Shown here one piece after another: positions 18,480-28,152 of a stretch of DNA of 45,037 bases; position 1 is the stretch's first letter; every line of letters begins with the position of its first letter. The notes below the pieces were generated by a model. The model ran no database searches. It was not told the DNA's origin and saw only the letters and a list, made by a program, of their open reading frames with translations. The position numbers and the translations under genes are program-made. This DNA comes from Anaerolineales bacterium UBA3499 (lineage in GTDB: Bacteria; Chloroflexota; Anaerolineae; Anaerolineales; UBA11657). Location: the NCBI GenBank assembly GCA_002377585.1, contig DFQC01000003.1:24738-69774 (forward strand), in the 5' to 3' direction.

Positions 18480-19610
18480 ATGAAGTTACATGAATATCAA
18501 AGTAAGCGTTTGTTCTCTGAATATGGTATTCCAATACCAGGCGGAGATGTTGCGTCAACAGCTGCTGAAGCAGTTGACATAGCTTCTAGGATTGGTGGTA
18601 ATGTGGTCGTTAAAGCGCAAGTCCTAGTTGGTGGACGTGGAAAGGCAGGTGGAGTGAAAATAGCGGAGGATCACATTGCTGCCGGATCGTATGCGGACGA
18701 AATTCTAGGTATGGAAATATCTGGTTTGACTGTACGTAAAGTGTTGATTGATCAGGCAGTAGGTATCGATACGGAAATATATCTGGGTATTACTAACGAC
18801 CGACTTGAAAAGCGTCCCGTAATTATGGCTTCGGCATCAGGTGGAATTGACATTGAAGAGGTTGCTGCAGACACTCCAGAAATGATTGTAAGAGAGCATA
18901 TACATCCGTTTTTAGGACTAAAAAGTTATCAGATGAGGAATATGGCAGTTTCAATTAAATTGCCTGAGCATTTGTGGAAGCAATTTAACAGTATATGTCA
19001 ATCTCTATATAGTGTGTATAAAGCGAGTGATGCTACATTGGCCGAAATAAATCCGTTGGTCGTGACTAGTGAAGGCGATTTACTTGCTGTTGATGGAAAA
19101 ATGGTATTAGATGAGAATGCTTTGGGTCGTCAAGGTGATTTGGAACAATTGCGGGATTCAGATTTAGAAACGGTTGAAGAGAACGAGGCGCGTAGGTATG
19201 GCCTGTCTTATGTTGCTCTCGACGGTGATATCGGTTGCATGGTGAATGGTGCTGGGCTAGCCATGGGAACCATGGATATAATCAAGTATTTCGGTGGAGA
19301 ACCTGCTAATTTCCTTGACATAGGTGGTGGTGCGACTGCTGAAAAAGTTTCTGCAGCATTGCGAATAATATTAAAGGATGGGGGTGTAAAAGTTTTATTA
19401 ATTAATATATTTGGTGGAATTACCCGATGTGACGAAGTAGCAAAAGGCGTTGTTCATGCAATAGAAGAAGTAGGTGTGGATATTCCTATGGTAGTTAGAT
19501 TAGTTGGAACTAATGAAGAGGAGGGGCGAGAATTGTTGGCCAGCGCTAAATTAGCTACTGCATCATCTTTGGCAGATGCAGCACAAAAAGCTATTGCTCT
19601 AGCGGCCTGA
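18480..19610 (+). CDS. sucC: Succinyl-CoA synthetase (ADP-forming) beta subunit
   Basis: Beta subunit of succinate-CoA ligase in the TCA cycle. It binds nucleotide through its ATP-grasp domain and makes ATP or GTP from succinyl-CoA. The start MKLHEYQSK and VGGRGKAGGVK (50-60) are hallmarks of the ATP-grasp half, and the C-terminal CoA-ligase half has the FLDIGGGA segment. The length, 376 aa, is slightly shorter than the 388 aa of E. coli SucC. It lies 15 bases before sucD, the normal operon order. The ribosome-binding site AGAGGAG precedes the ATG. Confidence 0.96.
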   Translation: MKLHEYQSKRLFSEYGIPIPGGDVASTAAEAVDIASRIGGNVVVKAQVLVGGRGKAGGVKIAEDHIAAGSYADEILGMEISGLTVRKVLIDQAVGIDTEIYLGITNDRLEKRPVIMASASGGIDIEEVAADTPEMIVREHIHPFLGLKSYQMRNMAVSIKLPEHLWKQFNSICQSLYSVYKASDATLAEINPLVVTSEGDLLAVDGKMVLDENALGRQGDLEQLRDSDLETVEENEARRYGLSYVALDGDIGCMVNGAGLAMGTMDIIKYFGGEPANFLDIGGGATAEKVSAALRIILKDGGVKVLLINIFGGITRCDEVAKGVVHAIEEVGVDIPMVVRLVGTNEEEGRELLASAKLATASSLADAAQKAIALAA

Positions 19611-19625
19611 TATCGTCGAAATGAT

Positions 19626-20495
19626 ATGAGTATATTAGTAGACGCTAGCACTAAAGTTATGGTGCAAGGTATTACCGGCCGGGAAGGTCTATTTCATACC
19701 CAGCAGATGTTAGATTACGGCACATTGATTGTTGCTGGAGTCACTCCTGGCAAAGGTGGAGACATAATTGCTGATAAGATTCCAGTCTATGATACATGCA
19801 AGGCAGCATTGGCAGAAAATCCGATTGATTGTTCAGTTATTTATGTTCCAGCTGCATTTGCTGCTGATGCAATTCTTGAGGCTGCTGAGGCGGGAGTTCC
19901 ATTGGTTATATGTATTACAGAGGGTATCCCGGTAAGTGATATGATGGAAGTTAGAGCGCATCTTGACAATACAGAATGTCGACTCATTGGACCCAATTGT
20001 CCGGGTGTTTTATCGCCCGGCGAGACAAAGATAGGCATCATACCGGGACATATAGCAGAGAAGGGTGATGTAGGTGTAGTATCAAGATCAGGCACATTGA
20101 CTTACGAAGTCTTGTATGCTTTGTCCCAGAAAGGACTAGGATCGTCCACATGCGTGGGTATTGGGGGTGATCCGATCAATGGAACTAACTTCATTGATGT
20201 GCTAGATCTTTTTCAAAAGGATCGGGAGACTAAGAAAATTGTCATGATTGGTGAGATTGGCGGCTCAGACGAAGAGTTAGCAGCCGATTACATTAGTAAG
20301 TTTGTAGATAAGCCTGTCGTGTCATTTATAGCTGGTCAGACTGCGCCCCCAGGCAAGAGGATGGGACATGCTGGTGCTATAGTAGAAGGTGGTTCTGGAA
20401 TGGCATCTGACAAGATACAAGCATTGATGAGTGCTGGTGCACTAATTGCTAATCATCCAGAGGAAATCCCGGAGTTATTGGCTAGCAAATCTTGA
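19626..20495 (+). CDS. sucD: Succinyl-CoA synthetase alpha subunit
   Basis: Alpha subunit of succinate-CoA ligase, which binds CoA and carries the phosphohistidine. The N-terminal CoA-binding Rossmann domain has VQGITGREG, and the central GPNCPG motif is present. The catalytic histidine is H248 in GKRMGHAGAIVEGG. At 289 aa it has standard length. Together with sucC it gives a complete enzyme; no other TCA genes are adjacent. Confidence 0.97.
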   Translation: MSILVDASTKVMVQGITGREGLFHTQQMLDYGTLIVAGVTPGKGGDIIADKIPVYDTCKAALAENPIDCSVIYVPAAFAADAILEAAEAGVPLVICITEGIPVSDMMEVRAHLDNTECRLIGPNCPGVLSPGETKIGIIPGHIAEKGDVGVVSRSGTLTYEVLYALSQKGLGSSTCVGIGGDPINGTNFIDVLDLFQKDRETKKIVMIGEIGGSDEELAADYISKFVDKPVVSFIAGQTAPPGKRMGHAGAIVEGGSGMASDKIQALMSAGALIANHPEEIPELLASKS

Positions 20496-20544
20496 TGAGA
20501 GTCACTAGCTAATATTTTGAACGTGTTGGTGTACTACATATTTT

Positions 20545-22863
20545 GTGAATAAAATTCTCAATAAGTTTGAACCTGGTTTGTTAATAGTCTTTGTGGCTAC
20601 CACATTGGCCGCTTGGCCTTTTCTTTCGCAACCTAGTTTGCCAACTGATACTGATGCTGAGATTCACATATTTCGAGCAGCTCAAGTAGAACGATCTATT
20701 GTTGAGGGAGTGTATTATCCCCGGTGGGCGCCAGATTTTTATTACGGTAATGGATATCCGATATTCAACTATTATGCGCCCTTGGCATATCATTTGGCTG
20801 CTTATTACAGTCTAGCCACTGGATTAGGAGTAGTAGCAGGAAGCAAATTTGTCTTGGTGATGGCAGCTTTTATTGGTTCACTGGGCATGTATTTGTTTGT
20901 AGCCAATAGATGGGGAAGAGTTGAAGCAATGGTAGCGGGGGTTGCATGGTGTTTATCGCCTTATATTTTCTTTTTAGAACCTCATGCGCGTGGTGAAATT
21001 GCTGAAACTCTAGCGATTGGTATATCTCCTGTCATTTTCTGGGCATTTGATAAAGTCCGAGGGTACGGCACAAAACACTCTGTTGTTATTGCCGCGTTGA
21101 GTTTAGCTGCAGTGGTGTTATCTCATCCATTAACTGCGCTCGTTGCTTATGGATTTTTACTAGTGTTTTTGCTATGGGAGTTTTTAATTACTCCCTTAAC
21201 TCTTGTGGGGTCAGATGGGAATAAACGATCGTCTAGCAATTTATATGCGGTTGGGGTAGCGGTGTTACTCGGATTGGGTTTGTCGGCTTTATATTGGCTC
21301 CCGGCAGGTTTTGAGCGTGATGCCGTACGAATGGATTATTATGGAATAGGACATTATGACTTTAGAAGGCATTTTATCGATTTGTCAGAATTGATCGCAC
21401 CTGCTATCTGGTCAGATAGCGGTGCTGCATTCCCTGTATTTCGATTTAGTTTGGGGTGGGTACAGGTAGCGTTGGGCGTTCTTGGTCTAGCTACAGTGTT
21501 CAATAGCAAGCTGCGACGTTCTGACACATTGTTGATGACTCTTGGGGTGTTTGCGGCAACTTATATGATGACTTCAGCCTCTCAAGGTTTATGGGAAATG
21601 ATACCGCCGATGCGGTACTTTCAATTCCCAATGAGGTTTTTGGGTTCTGCTGCCTTGGCTATTGTTCCTCTGTGTGGTATGTCGATGCGTTGGATTTTGT
21701 TAATTAATTCTAAATGGGTAAGGACCTTTGCTCCTGCTAGTGCAATTGGTTTGCTTGTGTGGTCAGCTTTACCCTTGATGTATCCTCCTGCATGGAGCGA
21801 ATTTGGAGAGCTATCTTCTGCGAGATTTCACTCTGAGGAATTACAAGGAAAGTGGTTTGGAACAACATGTTGTCATGATTTTCTACCCGTTGATGTAGAG
21901 TATATCCCTCAACCAGATGCATTTATTACCGAGCAATTTAGAAGCGGTGTAGAGCAGATTGAAAAGTTTGAGAGAGATAGCCTTCCCGATGGTACTAATA
22001 TTAGTGTTGCTAGAAGTCGTACTCAATCTGAATTATTGCAGATATCGAGTTCAAATCCATTTGATTTGAAATTTTCACGTTTCTACTTTCCGGGATGGAC
22101 GGCTTCGATTGATGGTGTTGATTTGCCAATTGATATTACTGTGCCCGATGGGCGTATATCAGTCAATTTGCCAGCAGGCAAATATGATTTGCTGCTCGAA
22201 ATGGCTTCTACTCCTGTAAGAAGTTTGGCTAGCACAATAAGTATGGCTTCTGCCATCCTAATAGTGGTTATACTTTTTACAAATATGTTTAAGTATAAGG
22301 GAGATAGTCTTAGTGATATGGACCATATTTCTGGTCCTAGTATCGCTTTAGCTGCAATTGTGTTGATTGTGGGTATTGGGCTCAAGGTGCTTGGAGGATC
22401 TATGGGCTGGTTTCAATATCATTCATCTGGCAGAAACGTTCATGTTGCAGAAAATAGGATGTACGCTAGTGTAGCTGATGAGATTGAATTGCTTGGGTAC
22501 GATGCTGGAGACACAGTGCTAGAACCCGGAGAATCTCTAGATATAGTTCTATATTGGAAAGCTAATGTTATCCCGAGTCGTAATTATCAGGTATATTTGC
22601 ATCTGCGTGGTGACAATGGGGAGTTATGGGGTCAATCAGATAAAGTAAATCCTGCCAGTTTTCCTACTAGTAGATGGTCTGTGGATAAATATGTTAGAGA
22701 TGAGCATGTGATTGTCGTGGCTGAGAATGCTCCTTCCGGAGAGTATCAAGTACATGTTGGATTGTGGGACCATGTCACGGGTGAGCGTTTTCTTGCACTT
22801 GATAAGAATGGGTGGTTGCTGGGCGAAAGCATTCCTGTATCCTTAAATTATACAGTACAGTAA
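20545..22863 (+). CDS. Large membrane protein, PTPS-related/YfhO-like, with C-terminal beta module
   Basis: A 772-aa multi-spanning protein resembling the bacterial membrane proteins of the 6-pyruvoyl-tetrahydropterin synthase-related domain (PF10131), a GT-C-like group despite the name. The first loop has TDTDAEIHIFRA with acidic residues. An extracellular strand region near 515 has FPGWTASIDG and LPAGKY, the same kind of block as in YfhO proteins. After two more helices, residues of about 655-765 form the beta-rich module found in three other proteins of this window (FPTSRWS, SGEYQVHVGLWD). The start codon is GTG at 20545. Its stop is one base from the end of the opposing gene. Confidence 0.75.
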   Translation: MNKILNKFEPGLLIVFVATTLAAWPFLSQPSLPTDTDAEIHIFRAAQVERSIVEGVYYPRWAPDFYYGNGYPIFNYYAPLAYHLAAYYSLATGLGVVAGSKFVLVMAAFIGSLGMYLFVANRWGRVEAMVAGVAWCLSPYIFFLEPHARGEIAETLAIGISPVIFWAFDKVRGYGTKHSVVIAALSLAAVVLSHPLTALVAYGFLLVFLLWEFLITPLTLVGSDGNKRSSSNLYAVGVAVLLGLGLSALYWLPAGFERDAVRMDYYGIGHYDFRRHFIDLSELIAPAIWSDSGAAFPVFRFSLGWVQVALGVLGLATVFNSKLRRSDTLLMTLGVFAATYMMTSASQGLWEMIPPMRYFQFPMRFLGSAALAIVPLCGMSMRWILLINSKWVRTFAPASAIGLLVWSALPLMYPPAWSEFGELSSARFHSEELQGKWFGTTCCHDFLPVDVEYIPQPDAFITEQFRSGVEQIEKFERDSLPDGTNISVARSRTQSELLQISSSNPFDLKFSRFYFPGWTASIDGVDLPIDITVPDGRISVNLPAGKYDLLLEMASTPVRSLASTISMASAILIVVILFTNMFKYKGDSLSDMDHISGPSIALAAIVLIVGIGLKVLGGSMGWFQYHSSGRNVHVAENRMYASVADEIELLGYDAGDTVLEPGESLDIVLYWKANVIPSRNYQVYLHLRGDNGELWGQSDKVNPASFPTSRWSVDKYVRDEHVIVVAENAPSGEYQVHVGLWDHVTGERFLALDKNGWLLGESIPVSLNYTVQ

Positions 22864-22864
22864 C

Positions 22865-24529
22865 CTACTTAGATGTTGCGTATAGGGACCTGTATACAAG
22901 CCACGAATTGCCCAGTTTATCGGGTGGTGTCCATGGACCATCCTGTATAGATATATTGTAATCTGCCTCTAGCCATGGTATCAATATATCCTCATCGCCT
23001 GGAATACCTAGAAAAAGCAAATTATTAGCAAGTGCGTTATGGTTTGGTAACCTATCTATTGAGTAGCGTTGGAATGGTGGTGTAGAGCCTAAATACATTG
23101 GTACAAGAAATTGTATCGTGTAGTAGCCCGAACTACTGTATTGAGGACATACATTTGGTGCGATAAACACCATTTTATCAGTCCTTTGGTATGCTATATT
23201 AGCATTCCCTGCATTGTCTCCCTGCCATCCGGCTCCTATAAATTTGTTTATGTCGATAGCAGCTATTGTGCATTGCTCATCAAACCAAAAGCCAGTGGTG
23301 GGTTGAACTAGATATTCATCTAGGTAGTAATCATGGATAGTTATCAATATTGATCCACCAACTATGGCAGAGCTAATGACTATTGAAATAAAGTTTTCAG
23401 TCAGCTGTTTTAGTTGTTTATGTATCCAGGATAGTCCAAGTGCTGGAAAAATAAATAAAATAGGTAATATTCCGCTTGCACGACCAAAATGTGGCGCCTC
23501 TTCAGATAGTATGGTTGGTAATAGCGCAATAATGGAATAACTTAATATAAGCACTAATTTGTGTTTACCTAATGTTTTTGGTGCAATTATAAGTCCTATT
23601 ACTAATACAAAAGTCATTATTGGGTCAAATACTGGTCTGTTTGGTATATTATGACGTAAATTCCAATCACCTTTGCCCGGTACTGAGAACATCTGAAATA
23701 CGGCTATTGTTTGGGATACGGTAGTATTTAATATTTCTGATGGTTCATCATTGAGATCAATTACAGAGACGCCTGTTGTTCGACCCAACACTTGTTCTTG
23801 GTTGTTTGCAGTATAAATAACAAACGGAGACACTATAATCACGAAGGATAAGAACAAATAGGTTGTGCTTAATAATATTCTTCGCCTTATCTGTCGAATA
23901 AATAGAGCTGAGAGGCATAATAGAGGGAATATTATTAGCAATCGTATAGGTGTATAAGTGTAAACAGAAATGCCTAGCATGAGTCCTGCAAGTACCCATA
24001 ATTTGTTGTTGTTTCTTTTATATGCTTCAATAACTACCCACAGGGTTATCGATAGAGCTAATGGCAGTAAAGCTGGTCGAGTGGCTAGACGCGCAAGCAT
24101 TATTGGCCAAACTGTAAATCCGCTGATAATAGAGGCGATTAGGGCTATACGGGTCCCTGTTATTGCTTTTGTAGCGAGGAATAAAGCTAGTATAGTGAGT
24201 GTGCTAGCCAATGCGGATGGTAATCTTACTGCCGCGGGAGTGCGTCCTAGTAAATTTGTTGATAGAGCAACTAAATACGCATGCAACGGTTCTCGGCCGT
24301 TGTTCTCAGTCAAAAATAAGGGTCGATCGCCTGAAATAATACTGAGAGCGTCCAGTCCATCTGCTGCTTCATCTCCAAACAAACCTGGTGGGTGAGTATT
24401 GAGGTTGTACATTCGTAGTGGGGCAGAGAAAATTACTATAAAAATTAACAACCACAATACTTCTCGTTCTTTAACGAAGCCAATTGATTTTGCAAGTGCT
24501 TTGAGTGCCAAGTTGATGTAGTGACTCAT
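22865..24529 (-). CDS. GT39/PMT_2-like glycosyltransferase
   Basis: A 554-aa membrane protein of the ArnT/PMT_2 GT-C group. These enzymes take a sugar from a polyprenyl-phosphate donor and add it to a lipid, glycan or protein outside the membrane. The catalytic-type acidic pair is D53-E54 in PPGLFGDEAADGL, followed by a REPLHAYL loop and the conserved RLPSALAS helix. The C-terminal soluble region (about 420-554) has three Cys and many Tyr/Trp and lacks the beta module of its relatives. It is transcribed away from the URO-D gene (51 bases between start codons) and toward the 772-aa protein gene. Confidence 0.83.
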   Translation of the reverse strand: MSHYINLALKALAKSIGFVKEREVLWLLIFIVIFSAPLRMYNLNTHPPGLFGDEAADGLDALSIISGDRPLFLTENNGREPLHAYLVALSTNLLGRTPAAVRLPSALASTLTILALFLATKAITGTRIALIASIISGFTVWPIMLARLATRPALLPLALSITLWVVIEAYKRNNNKLWVLAGLMLGISVYTYTPIRLLIIFPLLCLSALFIRQIRRRILLSTTYLFLSFVIIVSPFVIYTANNQEQVLGRTTGVSVIDLNDEPSEILNTTVSQTIAVFQMFSVPGKGDWNLRHNIPNRPVFDPIMTFVLVIGLIIAPKTLGKHKLVLILSYSIIALLPTILSEEAPHFGRASGILPILFIFPALGLSWIHKQLKQLTENFISIVISSAIVGGSILITIHDYYLDEYLVQPTTGFWFDEQCTIAAIDINKFIGAGWQGDNAGNANIAYQRTDKMVFIAPNVCPQYSSSGYYTIQFLVPMYLGSTPPFQRYSIDRLPNHNALANNLLFLGIPGDEDILIPWLEADYNISIQDGPWTPPDKLGNSWLVYRSLYATSK

Positions 24530-24580
24530 TTACTTTAATGTTATCATGTCTGTGGAAAAGATATTGAGAGATAAAAACAA

Positions 24581-25564
24581 ATGAATAAGAAAGAAAGATT
24601 AATGGCAGCTATTTCAGGCGGTGAGGTTGACCGTGTTCCTGTTGCAGCTTGGCGTCATCAGCCAGTGGATGACCAAAGCAGCGATGCATTTGCGGCCGCA
24701 ACATTAGCATTCCAGAGGGATTTTGATTTCGATTTTGTTAAAGTGACTCCTGCAAGTAGTTACTGCTTGACTGATTGGGGAGCTACAACCTATTGGAGGG
24801 GTAGTCCGCATGGTACGCGTGATTACGGAGAGGCTTTAGTACAGACTGTAGATGAATGGAGGAAGCTAAAAGTTTTAAGCCCACTTGCAGGTCAGATGGG
24901 AGAAATTATCAGAGGTCTTGAATTGATAGGTCAGGGCCTTGAAGATGACACTCCATTTATCCAGACTGTTTTTAGTCCGATGACACAGGCCAGAAACCTT
25001 GTAGGAGCGGAAGAATTGCTTCTACACATACGTCTGCATCCCGATGTGATAAAAGATGCGTTTCAAATTATCACTAATCAAACCATTAGGTTCATAGAAG
25101 CGGCTCGCGAAACAGGTATTAGTGGTATCTTCTATGCGCTTCAATGGGCTAGTCATTTGGATCTGTCTGAATCTGAATATAGAGAATTTGCTAGACCATA
25201 TGATTTGCAAATATTGAATGCCGTTGATGATTTGTGGTTAAATGTACTGCATTTACATGGTAACCATGTGATGTTTTCCTTGATTGTAGATTATCCAGCA
25301 TCAGTGCTAAACTGGCATGATAGAGAAACGAAACCTTCATTGAGTGAAGGTTTGAAATCATGGCCAAAAGCTGTGTGTGGTGGAATAAGGCAGGAGGACA
25401 CTTTGGTACAAGGTACTCCTAAGGAAATATATGCGGAAGGTTTAGATGCGATAAAATCCACCAATGGTAAAAGATTGGTTTTGGGTACAGGATGTGTTGC
25501 GCCAATAGTTACTCCATACGGTAATTTGCGAGCTTTACGTGATATGGTTGATTTGAAACTATAG
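24581..25564 (+). CDS. Uroporphyrinogen decarboxylase family protein (not HemE)
   Basis: A 327-aa protein with the URO-D TIM-barrel fold, beginning MNKKERLMAAISGGEVDRVPV, which is typical of the wider family. Genuine HemE enzymes have an RQAGRYLPEY segment at this point; here it is AAWRHQPVDDQ, so heme synthesis is unlikely. The family also contains cobalamin-dependent methyltransferases (MtaA/CmuA type) and many uncharacterised members. The next gene, rsmD, starts six bases after the stop, so the two are probably cotranscribed, though no functional link is evident. The substrate cannot be told. Confidence 0.85.
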   Translation: MNKKERLMAAISGGEVDRVPVAAWRHQPVDDQSSDAFAAATLAFQRDFDFDFVKVTPASSYCLTDWGATTYWRGSPHGTRDYGEALVQTVDEWRKLKVLSPLAGQMGEIIRGLELIGQGLEDDTPFIQTVFSPMTQARNLVGAEELLLHIRLHPDVIKDAFQIITNQTIRFIEAARETGISGIFYALQWASHLDLSESEYREFARPYDLQILNAVDDLWLNVLHLHGNHVMFSLIVDYPASVLNWHDRETKPSLSEGLKSWPKAVCGGIRQEDTLVQGTPKEIYAEGLDAIKSTNGKRLVLGTGCVAPIVTPYGNLRALRDMVDLKL

Positions 25565-25570
25565 TGCATC

Positions 25571-26149
25571 TTGAGTAGAATTAGAGTTATATCAGGGAAG
25601 GCACGTGGAGTGCGTCTCAAACAGGCCGATGCTAGTATTACTCGACCGATAACTGATCGTGTCAAAGAGGCCTTATTTAATATAATCGGTTCTGACATTA
25701 TTAACTCTAGAATATTGGATATGTTTGCTGGGACGGGTAGTGTTGGGATAGAGGCTTTGAGTCGAGGCGCATCATACGCGATGTTTCTTGATGTTAACTC
25801 CCGTGCTATTGACGTGATCAATAGCAATCTTAGTGTAACTAAGCTGTCGGATAAGGGTAATGTTCAACAGGTTGATGCGTTTGAGTATTTGGGTCGTTCT
25901 AAAAAAGATAAGTTCGAATATATCTATATAGCACCACCTCAATATAATGGTATGTGGATTACGGCATTAGAGCGTGTTGATAATAATTTGGAATGGATGA
26001 GTAATGATGGCTGGGTGATAGCGCAGATGGATCCTTCTGAATTTACCGAATATGATTTCAAGAACTTGTTCCTCTTTGACAAGAGGCAATACGGGAACAC
26101 AGTTTTAGCATTTTATAATATGTTGGGTGATGAGAATTGTAGGTCATAG
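25571..26149 (+). CDS. rsmD: 16S rRNA (guanine(966)-N(2))-methyltransferase RsmD
   Basis: A 192-aa SAM-dependent methyltransferase that would modify G966 (E. coli numbering) of 16S rRNA. The N-terminus RIRVISGKARG and the ITRPITDRVKEALFNI block are family signatures, and motif I is LDMFAGTGSVGIEALSRGA. The usual catalytic (D/N)PPY reads IAPPQY here. The first residue of the motif is therefore changed, although the double proline and aromatic residue remain. The start is TTG at 25571. It sits between the URO-D and radical SAM genes on the same strand. Confidence 0.85.
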   Translation: MSRIRVISGKARGVRLKQADASITRPITDRVKEALFNIIGSDIINSRILDMFAGTGSVGIEALSRGASYAMFLDVNSRAIDVINSNLSVTKLSDKGNVQQVDAFEYLGRSKKDKFEYIYIAPPQYNGMWITALERVDNNLEWMSNDGWVIAQMDPSEFTEYDFKNLFLFDKRQYGNTVLAFYNMLGDENCRS

Positions 26150-26169
26150 TTATATGGAATTCGATAGAT

Positions 26170-28128
26170 ATGCAACCTGAATTTATTGCAGATAAACTTG
26201 AAAAGGTACTTCATGAAGTCCAAAGGCCAGCACGTTATGTTGGCGGTGAGGTAAATAGCATTGTCAAAGAATGGTCTAGTACAAAGTTAAAGATCGCGCT
26301 AGCTTTTCCGGATATCTATGATTTGGGTATGCCAAACTTAGGTCTAGCAATATTATATGATTTAATTAATCAACGTGAAGATATGTTGGCTGAGCGGGTT
26401 TATTTGCCTTGGCAGGATATGGAGAGAGTTATGCTTAGAGAAGATATTCCTCTATATTCTTTGGAGTCATATCATCCTGTTGGCTGTTTTGATATCTTAG
26501 GTGTTTCGCTTCCCTATGAACAACTCTATACAAATACACTTCATTTACTAAAGCTGTCAAATATACCGTATCGTAGTGCAGATCGTGTAATAGGTAAATA
26601 TCCGCTTGTGGTTGCCGGAGGACACTCTACGTTCAATCCTGAGCCGATGGCTGATTTTATTGATGTTTTCGTGATCGGGGAAGGTGAAGAAGCAATGCTG
26701 GATATTGCTGAAGCTGTGCATAAATGGTGTCGTAATATAAATAGTAATAATCACCATAAGGCAGAGGCCGTGGATCGCACCGATTTATATAGAGAACTAG
26801 CTCAGATTGATGGCATTTATGTGCCGCAGTTTTATCGTGCAACTTATCATGTTGATGGAACTCTTAAAAAAGTTGTGTCGATTGACGAAGCAGCACCATT
26901 GCCTGTTTTGAAAAGAATAGTAAAGGAGATGCCTCCACCAGTAACTAAGTTTGTGGTTCCGTTTGTGAATGTAGTACACAATCGTGCTCCTATTGAGATT
27001 ATGCGTGGTTGTACTAGAGGTTGTCGGTTCTGTCAGGCGGGAATGATTACTCGTCCAGTTCGGGAGAGATCGGTCGATGAAGTTGTTGAGGCAATTAGGT
27101 CAATGCTGAAATATACGGGATACGAAGAAGTGGCTTTGTTATCTCTATCATCCTCAGATTATCAACATATTGGATCATTGGTTGAGGCTATTACCACTGA
27201 GTTTGGTCATCTTAATCTAAATATTTCATTGCCTAGCTTGAGGATTGAGACTGTATCTGTAGATTTGATGGATAAGTTGCAGGCGGCTGGTCGTCGTGGA
27301 GGTTTTACGCTTGCACCTGAGGCAGCATCTGAACGTATGCGAGAGATTATCAATAAACCAGTATCTACAAAGCAATTGCTTGAGACTGCCAGAGAAATAT
27401 ATTCTAGAGGATGGACAACTTTAAAGCTGTACTTTATGATTGGTCATCCATCAGAGACCCTCGAAGATGTTCAGGAAATTGCTGACTTAGCAAAGGCTGT
27501 TTTGGCTGAGGGCAGGAAAGTGGCAGGAGGCAAAGCTAAGCTGAATGTTGGTGTAAGCACGTTTGTTCCTAAGCCACACACACCTTTCCAATGGTCGCCG
27601 TCGGACAGTTTGGAGCAGATCAAACTAAAGCAGCGATTATTACGGCGCGAAGTGCGTGGACGAGGCTTGAAGCTCAATTTGAATAAACCGCATGAAACAA
27701 TGATGGAGTCTTGGTTATCGCGAGGTGATAGGAGGCTGGGAAATGTGATACTTGAGGCTTATAAAAACGGCGCTAAATTTGATGGTTGGTGGGAGCATTT
27801 TAATTATCGTGCATGGATTAGAGCCTTTGAGAAATGCGGATTGGATACCGAATTTTATACCCACCGAGAGCGAAAAGGCGATGAAGGGTTACCTTGGGAT
27901 CATATTGATAGTGCGGTCAAGAAGTCATTCTTGTTAGAGGATTATCAATGGAGCAAGGAAGGCGAAACAAGGATTGATTGCCGTGACCAATGTTTTGCTT
28001 GCGGGATTTTACCTCAATTTATTCCATTGCGGAAACAAACCCCGGCGGATGCATGGGAGTGTCCTGAGGTGAAGCCTAGGCATTTGCGTGGTAAAAAAAG
28101 ACTTGATATAGAACTAATTCAAGTCTAA
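26170..28128 (+). CDS. B12-binding-type radical SAM protein, TIGR03960 family
   Basis: A 652-aa protein matching the TIGR03960 family. A cobalamin-binding-like N-terminal domain (about 40-190, with FPDIYDLGMPNLG and GHSTFNPEP) precedes the radical SAM barrel. The barrel's iron-sulfur motif is C281-x3-C285-x2-C288 (CTRGCRFC). A second CxxxCxxC group near C604, C608 and C611 could hold another cluster or zinc. In many bacteria this protein is fused to, or lies next to, a DUF2344 protein; here the DUF2344 gene is 9.3 kb away. The reaction is not known, though the link to ribosomal genes suggests an RNA or translation target. Confidence 0.88.
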   Translation: MQPEFIADKLEKVLHEVQRPARYVGGEVNSIVKEWSSTKLKIALAFPDIYDLGMPNLGLAILYDLINQREDMLAERVYLPWQDMERVMLREDIPLYSLESYHPVGCFDILGVSLPYEQLYTNTLHLLKLSNIPYRSADRVIGKYPLVVAGGHSTFNPEPMADFIDVFVIGEGEEAMLDIAEAVHKWCRNINSNNHHKAEAVDRTDLYRELAQIDGIYVPQFYRATYHVDGTLKKVVSIDEAAPLPVLKRIVKEMPPPVTKFVVPFVNVVHNRAPIEIMRGCTRGCRFCQAGMITRPVRERSVDEVVEAIRSMLKYTGYEEVALLSLSSSDYQHIGSLVEAITTEFGHLNLNISLPSLRIETVSVDLMDKLQAAGRRGGFTLAPEAASERMREIINKPVSTKQLLETAREIYSRGWTTLKLYFMIGHPSETLEDVQEIADLAKAVLAEGRKVAGGKAKLNVGVSTFVPKPHTPFQWSPSDSLEQIKLKQRLLRREVRGRGLKLNLNKPHETMMESWLSRGDRRLGNVILEAYKNGAKFDGWWEHFNYRAWIRAFEKCGLDTEFYTHRERKGDEGLPWDHIDSAVKKSFLLEDYQWSKEGETRIDCRDQCFACGILPQFIPLRKQTPADAWECPEVKPRHLRGKKRLDIELIQV

Positions 28129-28152
28129 TTAAATTGATGTTTATAGGATAGA

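Noticed and set aside
23970..24395. Open frame of about 141 codons antisense to the 554-aa glycosyltransferase gene
   Set aside because: The opposite strand has a clear GT39-like protein with its D53-E54 motif and helices; the antisense product is low-complexity without family features.
24581..25564. HemE (uroporphyrinogen decarboxylase of heme synthesis)
   Set aside because: The RQAGRYLPEY-type substrate segment near the N-terminus is absent, and no other heme gene is nearby; only the wider family is supported.
25291..25827. Open frame of about 178 codons on the minus strand across the URO-D and rsmD genes
   Set aside because: Both plus-strand genes are well conserved families; the antisense frame would need to overlap both and has no motif.
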